Part shown: in pieces, positions 59,762-64,000 of the stretch | Numbering within the stretch: position 1 is the first letter of the stretch | Layout: each line of letters begins with the position of its first letter | NCBI GenBank assembly: GCA_015207155.1 | Contig: JADEXK010000004.1 | Span: 62,001 to 126,000 of the forward strand | Origin: Nostocales cyanobacterium LEGE 11386 | GTDB lineage: Bacteria > Cyanobacteriota > Cyanobacteriia > Cyanobacteriales > Nostocaceae | DNA length: 64,000 nucleotides | Direction of reading: 5' to 3' | Position numbers and translations under genes: made by a program | Notes under the pieces: model-generated | What the model was told of the DNA's origin: nothing | The model's database searches: none | Seen by the model: only the letters and a program-made list of their open reading frames with translations

Positions 59762-59840
59762 TGCTATTTATTGGCGCGGTATGTGAGTGAAAGATATCAG
59801 TTAGGCGTTTGAGGGTATGTTTGCTCAGTAAAAATAGCTG

Positions 59841-59884
59841 TAACGACAATTTGTAGTTACAATTGGCTATTGTAACGGTCGTTA
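59841..59884 (+). promoter_or_regulatory. inverted repeats upstream of brnT, probable BrnA operator
   Basis: A perfect GTTACAAT/ATTGTAAC dyad (59856-59876) lies inside a TAACGAC/GTCGTTA pair (59841-59847, 59878-59884), ending 4 bp before the brnT start. BrnTA operons are autorepressed by BrnA, so these are likely operators. Confidence 0.6.
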
Positions 59885-59887
59885 GTC

Positions 59888-60163
59888 ATGGAATACGAAT
59901 GGGATGAAGCAAAGCGTCTCACTAATCTTCGTAAGCATGGAATCGATTTTATTGATGTCCCAGCCATATTCGATGGCGACATTGTAACTGCTGAGGACGA
60001 TCGCTATAGCTATGGAGAGCAGCGGTTTATCACATTTGGCTTGTTGCAAGGGCGAGTGATTGCCGTTGTCCATACAGAACATGAAGATTGTACCCGTATT
60101 ATTTCTGCAAGGAAGGCAACGAAAAATGAACAGCGAGCCTACTTCGAGCAACTCTCAAACTGA
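59888..60163 (+). CDS. brnT: BrnT family toxin
   Basis: A 91-residue RelE-fold ribonuclease toxin. The family pattern is clear: MEYEWDEAKRLTNLRKHGIDF, the D-RYSYGEQRFITFGLLQGR segment and the C-terminal RIISARKATKNEQRAYFE. It overlaps the antitoxin by 38 bp. It is the third cargo unit after narB. Confidence 0.94.
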   Translation: MEYEWDEAKRLTNLRKHGIDFIDVPAIFDGDIVTAEDDRYSYGEQRFITFGLLQGRVIAVVHTEHEDCTRIISARKATKNEQRAYFEQLSN

Positions 60164-60401
60164 TTTGCAGCGTCTAGATGCAATGACAGATAAAGATATC
60201 GATCTATCCGACTGTCCGGAAGTCACACCGGAAATGTTTGCCAAAGCTGTAGTGCGTCGTGGTTTACCTGTTGTCAGAAACAAAACTCAAGTTACCCTTC
60301 GCATTGATAGTGATGTATTAGAGTGGTTCAAATCCGAAGGGCGAGGTTATCAAACCAAAATTAACCAATTGTTACGAGCATATATGGAAGCACACCAGTA
60401 A
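60126..60401 (+). CDS. brnA: BrnA family antitoxin
   Basis: A 91-residue antitoxin with a C-terminal ribbon-helix-helix domain (KTQVTLRIDSDVLEWFKSEG and GYQTKINQLLRAYMEAH). The start at 60126 (MNSEPTSSNSQTD) lies inside brnT; the longer frame from 60060 is unlikely. It neutralises BrnT and should bind the dyads at 59841-59884. Confidence 0.92.
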   Translation: MNSEPTSSNSQTDLQRLDAMTDKDIDLSDCPEVTPEMFAKAVVRRGLPVVRNKTQVTLRIDSDVLEWFKSEGRGYQTKINQLLRAYMEAHQ

Positions 60402-60489
60402 CAAGCTCATGGCAGCTAAGCAGCAAGAGGGCAGGCAAAATCGTGACTGTTCGATATCAAGCTGATGCCGATTTGAACCAGGTGTTGGA

Positions 60490-60745
60490 ACAAGCCAAGT
60501 TTCCTGCTAAAATTACCAGAGCGAACGCGTAAAACGCACGCTGCGCGATCACTCCTGGTACGGTGTTTGTGCCTATGCACTGGGGAACTTTATGGGCAGA
60601 TAATGCCGAAGCTAACGCCCTGACTCATCCCGAATCTTGCCCCGATTCTCTCCAACCAGAATTAAAAGCCTGTGCAGTGCAACTGCTACCAATTTCTGTA
60701 GAGATGACAGTCAAAAATTATCAACTTCAGTCCTCACAATGGTAA
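60490..60745 (+). pseudogene. displaced narB 3' end, copy 4 (tail type B)
   Basis: About 256 bp like the narB end. A ~20-bp GC-rich insert (about 60522-60544, with ACGCGTAAAACGC) splits its HIP1 site and breaks the frame. The tail resembles copy 2 ([17 protein letters not shown]). It marks the right edge of the accessory island. Confidence 0.87.
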
Positions 60746-60916
60746 GCTACTAACTACATACCTAAACAGTAAATTGGTAATTTAATTACTAGTCAAGCGA
60801 AAAATAAAGACTAATCAAAAACCTACAAAGAATCTGCAAGGTATTATTTTTGCATCCTCTAGATATATCTATGAGGTTTTTATTTTATCTTTTTGCTGGA
60901 AAATGGGGTGCAGTAG

Positions 60917-61375
60917 ATGAGGAGATTATTGAGGCGCATGGTCGAAGCTACTAATGATCAAAACTTTATGCACGTTATCGAAAACATCGAAGTGCTAGTT
61001 TCTAAAACTCTATCTATTTTGATGGTGTTGGTAATTTTAGTAGCAATTGGAGAACTGGGTATTTTTCTGGTAAAAGAGCTATTTACTGTACCATATGGAC
61101 AATTCAACACAACATTATTTACAATTTTTGGGTTGTTTTTGAATATTTTAATTGCTTTAGAAATTTTAGAAAATATTACAGCATATTTGCGAAAACATGT
61201 ATTTCAAGTTGAATTAGTTATTGTTACCTCTTTAATTGCTATTGCGCGTAAAATAATTATACTTGATTTAGAGAAAGTCACAGGTTTTGATATTATTGGT
61301 TTAGGATTTGCCGTTCTCGCTCTATCAATTAGTTATTTAATAATTCGGTTAAGTAATTCCAGATCTACACGTTAA
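60917..61375 (+). CDS. PsiE-like membrane protein
   Basis: A 152-residue protein with four membrane helices (about 33-53, 70-90, 100-120, 125-145), consistent with the PsiE (phosphate-starvation-inducible E) family; ALEILENITAYLRKH matches its core. Function unknown. No pho box was recognised. Confidence 0.75.
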   Translation: MRRLLRRMVEATNDQNFMHVIENIEVLVSKTLSILMVLVILVAIGELGIFLVKELFTVPYGQFNTTLFTIFGLFLNILIALEILENITAYLRKHVFQVELVIVTSLIAIARKIIILDLEKVTGFDIIGLGFAVLALSISYLIIRLSNSRSTR

Positions 61376-61677
61376 ATTTAACTTGAGTCTCCAACGGAGG
61401 CAGACCTGGGGGAAGAGCGAGCGATATTTTTGCCCCTCTGGGTGTCACATAGGGCTTGGGGTGAAGTTCATCAAATTCACGTTAAGTTTAATATATTTAT
61501 TTTTTAGCCAAATCATTATAATTAACAATGAAAGTTATTTTGAATCTTCACAACAAGGCATAATAATGGTTAATTAAATTATGCATGTTTGTATTTTCAT
61601 CATGATAAAAAATCATGGCGATAGATTGATTTATAAAATCCAGATGCAGAAAACAATTTAAAATTTAAAATGGTATT
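61376..61677. other. gene-less stretch, nothing recognised
   Basis: About 300 bp between the PsiE-like gene and narM; it must hold the narM promoter. No NtcA site fitting GTA-N8-TAC was found by eye. Confidence 0.45.
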
Positions 61678-62130
61678 ATGGCAGATTTCTTTGAATTTGA
61701 AGCAGATTTTGTTGATGCCTTACGTTGCATACCCATGCAGGTACGCTACAAACTAGATATCTGTGGTATCAAGCTAAAATTATCTGATTGGCACCAAATG
61801 ACTCAAGCTGAGCGCCAAGCTTTAGTTGAATTACCTTGCACAACAACAACAGAAATTCAGGCTTACCAAGAATATCTCCAGCAGCTGATTTTAGAACGCA
61901 CAGGTACACCAGTCGCAAAATTACCCATTGAGTCTTATCCTGCATGGATGGACTCTAGCACTGTGCCAGCTAGCATTCAGGAAAAAGCGCAAGAAATAGG
62001 TATTACTCTTTCGCTGCAACAATGGGCAGCATTAACTTCCTTACAGCGTTTTGCCCTGATAAAACTCAGCCGTCCGGGACATGAAAACAAAAACTTTCCT
62101 CGAGCAATAGCAGAATTTCATCTGCTTTAA
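61678..62130 (+). CDS. narM: nitrate reductase-associated protein NarM
   Basis: A 150-residue protein that matches the cyanobacterial nitrate reductase-associated family: FFEFEADFVDALRCIPMQVRYKLD, CGIKLKLSDW and the second half LSLQQWAALTSLQRFALIKLSRPGHENKNF. NarM is needed for active nitrate reductase in Synechococcus, probably for maturation. It is separated from narB by ~6 kb of accessory DNA here. It has its own long leader. Confidence 0.92.
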   Translation: MADFFEFEADFVDALRCIPMQVRYKLDICGIKLKLSDWHQMTQAERQALVELPCTTTTEIQAYQEYLQQLILERTGTPVAKLPIESYPAWMDSSTVPASIQEKAQEIGITLSLQQWAALTSLQRFALIKLSRPGHENKNFPRAIAEFHLL

Positions 62131-62255
62131 ATTAGTCATTATTATTTGATCAAATAAAAATAGAGTCTGTAGCCTGCGTTACGCTTTGTTAACTCATCAC
62201 TTTCATGTGGTGCTTTACTCTAAATTTATGACTAAGCATGTAAGGATACCAAAAT

Positions 62256-62858
62256 ATGGCTGCCAAAAAAATTTTGATGCTTGTTGGGGACTATGTAGAA
62301 GATTATGAGGTCATGGTTCCCTTCCAGGCTTTGCAAATGGTGGGACACACCGTTGATGCAGTTTGCCCAGACAAAAAGGCTGGTGACAAGGTGCGAACAG
62401 CAATTCACGACTTTGAAGGAGACCAAACTTACAGTGAAAAACCTGGTCATAACTTCTCTTTAAACGCCACCTTTGCAGAAGTAAAAGCAGAAGCCTACGA
62501 TGCCTTAGTTATCCCTGGAGGACGAGCACCAGAATACATCCGCTTAAATCAGCAGGTGCTAGAAATCACCCGTCATTTTGTCCAATTTAATAAGCCCATT
62601 GCTGCTATTTGCCATGGTTTACAGCTGTTAGCGGCGGCTGATGTCCTGCAAGGAAAGAGATGTACGGCCTATCCTGCCTGTAGTCCAGATGTTACAAGTG
62701 CTGGAGGGATTTACGTAAATATTCCAGTTGATGAAGCTATAGTTGATGGCAATTTAGTCACAGCACCCGCTTGGCCGGCTCATTCCCGTTGGTTAGCAGA
62801 GTTTTTGCAAGTACTGGGCACTAAGATTGAGCATCTAGAGAGAGCTACAGTCAAATAA
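62256..62858 (+). CDS. DJ-1/PfpI family protein
   Basis: A 200-residue protein of the class I glutamine amidotransferase-like fold. The nucleophile elbow is [10 protein letters not shown] (Cys near 115), with [16 protein letters not shown] early and [13 protein letters not shown] before it. Members are chaperones, glyoxalases or proteases; which applies here is unknown. Confidence 0.9.
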   Translation: MAAKKILMLVGDYVEDYEVMVPFQALQMVGHTVDAVCPDKKAGDKVRTAIHDFEGDQTYSEKPGHNFSLNATFAEVKAEAYDALVIPGGRAPEYIRLNQQVLEITRHFVQFNKPIAAICHGLQLLAAADVLQGKRCTAYPACSPDVTSAGGIYVNIPVDEAIVDGNLVTAPAWPAHSRWLAEFLQVLGTKIEHLERATVK

Positions 62859-63414
62859 ACTGAAATATCTCTAGTGCTGTGCCCTGACAAAACTTTGCAG
62901 ACAATTGAGAAATATTTCAGTAGAAAAATATAACTCATAGCATACCATTGCCAACTTTATATTTTTAAACGTAACTAAATGTGGCAAATACTACTAATAT
63001 TTGAACAATTTCTGTGCAGGAAATTTACAGTGGATTGTCAGGACTGTCTCACCTAATATTAGAGTTCCTATTTGATTTTTGAAATCCACTTAAGGCGGGT
63101 GTTGCCTACCACATCTATATTTTGATCGATTACGCCCACTCTAGATCACTGAAGATTTTTCACTAATCCTTTAGGATGTCCATAGACTTTAATTAATGCA
63201 ACTGCTAAATCAAGCACAGAAAATTTTTTTTACAGCTAGAATGCTTATCAATATTGAGTTAGGTAATTTTAAATTTTGAATGAGCAAATTTTAAATTTCT
63301 TCGCAGTAAGTAAAGCTATAGTGTAGTTAGCAATGCTGCTGTTGGCGTGGCTAAAGTTAAGTCCTACTGCCAAAGTATTTTTTATGAATTTGTTTTGAAA
63401 GACACTCTAACTCG
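62859..63414. other. gene-less stretch, nothing recognised
   Basis: About 556 bp of AT-rich sequence between the DJ-1-like and FHA genes. No clear hairpin, repeat array or coding trace. Confidence 0.45.
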
Positions 63415-64000
63415 ATGACAGGCAAAAACGCAAGACATAATGCATTTCTACGGCTAGTGTCTAGTAATGGGGCAGCTTCTGGGTCAGAATCTCGCTACTC
63501 GCTGCTTACCAGTAAAGAGGTAGTAATTGGACGCGACCCCACCTGCCAAGTTGTCTTGGATGCCATGATGTATCGGATGGTATCTCGCCGTCATGCTGTG
63601 GTTCGTCCCCTCTCCTCATCTCTAGATAGCAAATTTAGCTGGGTACTTTGTGATTTGAATAGTGCTAATGGCACTTTTTTAAATGGAAAACGATTATCTG
63701 CATGTCAGGAATTGCACGCAGGCGATCGCATTTCTCTAGGTGCTGATGGGCCGCAATTTATTTTCGAGTATGACTTGATCTCGCAACCTACGGTAATGAC
63801 AAACCAAGTCAAACCACTGCCATCAGCGAAAAATCACCACGGACACACCCATTTAAAACAGCCAGATTCAGTTAGCTTCACGCAACTTTTTCCCATTATT
63901 TCCACAGGTAAAGATTTAACTCGCAAAGCTTATCTCGTACCGGGAATACTCACAGTGATATTTGTGGTGCTGATGTTTGCTACAGTAGGTCAGCCCCAAA
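63415..64000 (+). CDS. FHA-domain membrane protein, 5' part
   Basis: Open from ATG 63415 to the window end (195 codons). An FHA domain occupies about 20-120, with the phospho-Thr-binding residues in VIGRDPTCQVVLD, MVSRRHAVV and NSANGTFLNGKRL. A polar linker and then a membrane helix (YLVPGILTVIFVVLMFATVG, from about 173) follow. FHA domains bind phosphothreonine made by Ser/Thr kinases, which are abundant in Nostoc. The remainder and function lie outside the window. Confidence 0.85.
   Translation, partial: MTGKNARHNAFLRLVSSNGAASGSESRYSLLTSKEVVIGRDPTCQVVLDAMMYRMVSRRHAVVRPLSSSLDSKFSWVLCDLNSANGTFLNGKRLSACQELHAGDRISLGADGPQFIFEYDLISQPTVMTNQVKPLPSAKNHHGHTHLKQPDSVSFTQLFPIISTGKDLTRKAYLVPGILTVIFVVLMFATVGQPQ

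Overview
The window looks like chromosome from a filamentous, heterocyst-type (Nostoc/Anabaena-like) cyanobacterium. HIP1 sites (GCGATCGC) are dense, short tandem repeats fill many gene gaps, and small dispersed repeats are common. The genes include tocopherol cyclase, the NtcA coactivator PipX, a ferredoxin-type nitrite reductase and a canonical NtcA promoter. No phage, rRNA or CRISPR array was seen. Two tRNA genes are present, both for arginine (CCT and CCG anticodons).

Layout. 1-9.4 kb: end of a DacB-type peptidase, LptC-like and LabA-like genes, metG, an acyltransferase, an alpha/beta hydrolase, an EcsC-like protein and pepA. 9.6-13.5 kb: plsX-fabH-fabD-plsC, which starts fatty acid and phospholipid synthesis. 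13.6-31.4 kb: mixed housekeeping genes (AI-2E-type permease, YdcF, tocopherol cyclase, J-domain/TPR, three metallophosphoesterases, MFS, M23 peptidase, der, EcfT-like). Among them lie mobile or decayed items: a frameshifted GmrSD-like gene, a MITE-like element, and a RAYT transposase between inverted REP-like palindromes. 31.8-37.5 kb: pipX-pipY-sepF-proC and a Ski2-like helicase. 37.5-42.4 kb: a defence-like island holding a small EACC1-like protein, a CHAT-STAND-TPR protein, HicAB and two toxin/antitoxin remnants. It is bounded by a direct repeat of the 3' end of the neighbouring HEAT-repeat gene. 42.4-55.7 kb: HEAT gene, Rieske protein, and the nitrate operon nirA-nrtA-nrtB-nrtC-nrtD-nrtP-narB, led by an NtcA site. 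55.7-60.8 kb: a second accessory island directly after narB. 60.9-64 kb: PsiE-like protein, narM, a DJ-1/PfpI protein and the start of an FHA-domain protein.

The nitrate genes form one pathway: uptake by an ABC transporter (NrtABCD) and also by an MFS permease (NrtP), then reduction by NarB and NirA. NarM, probably needed for NarB maturation, lies beyond the island. PipX, 13 kb upstream, is the known coactivator of NtcA.

The most unusual part is 55.4-60.8 kb. The last ~210-260 bp of narB recurs three more times downstream, with two alternating tail types. Cargo genes lie between the copies: DUF2267, a PD-(D/E)XK protein, a membrane receiver-like protein with a DUF2441-like partner, and BrnT/BrnA. 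The C-terminal remnant of an integron-type tyrosine recombinase points away from the cargo. Two cargo units end in attC-like folded sites with perfect 7-bp outer boxes. I read this as a decayed integron or cassette array fused with repeated narB 3' ends. The HEAT-gene island at 37.5-42.4 kb has a similar design, with a displaced gene 3' end on the far side of defence cargo, but no attC was seen there.
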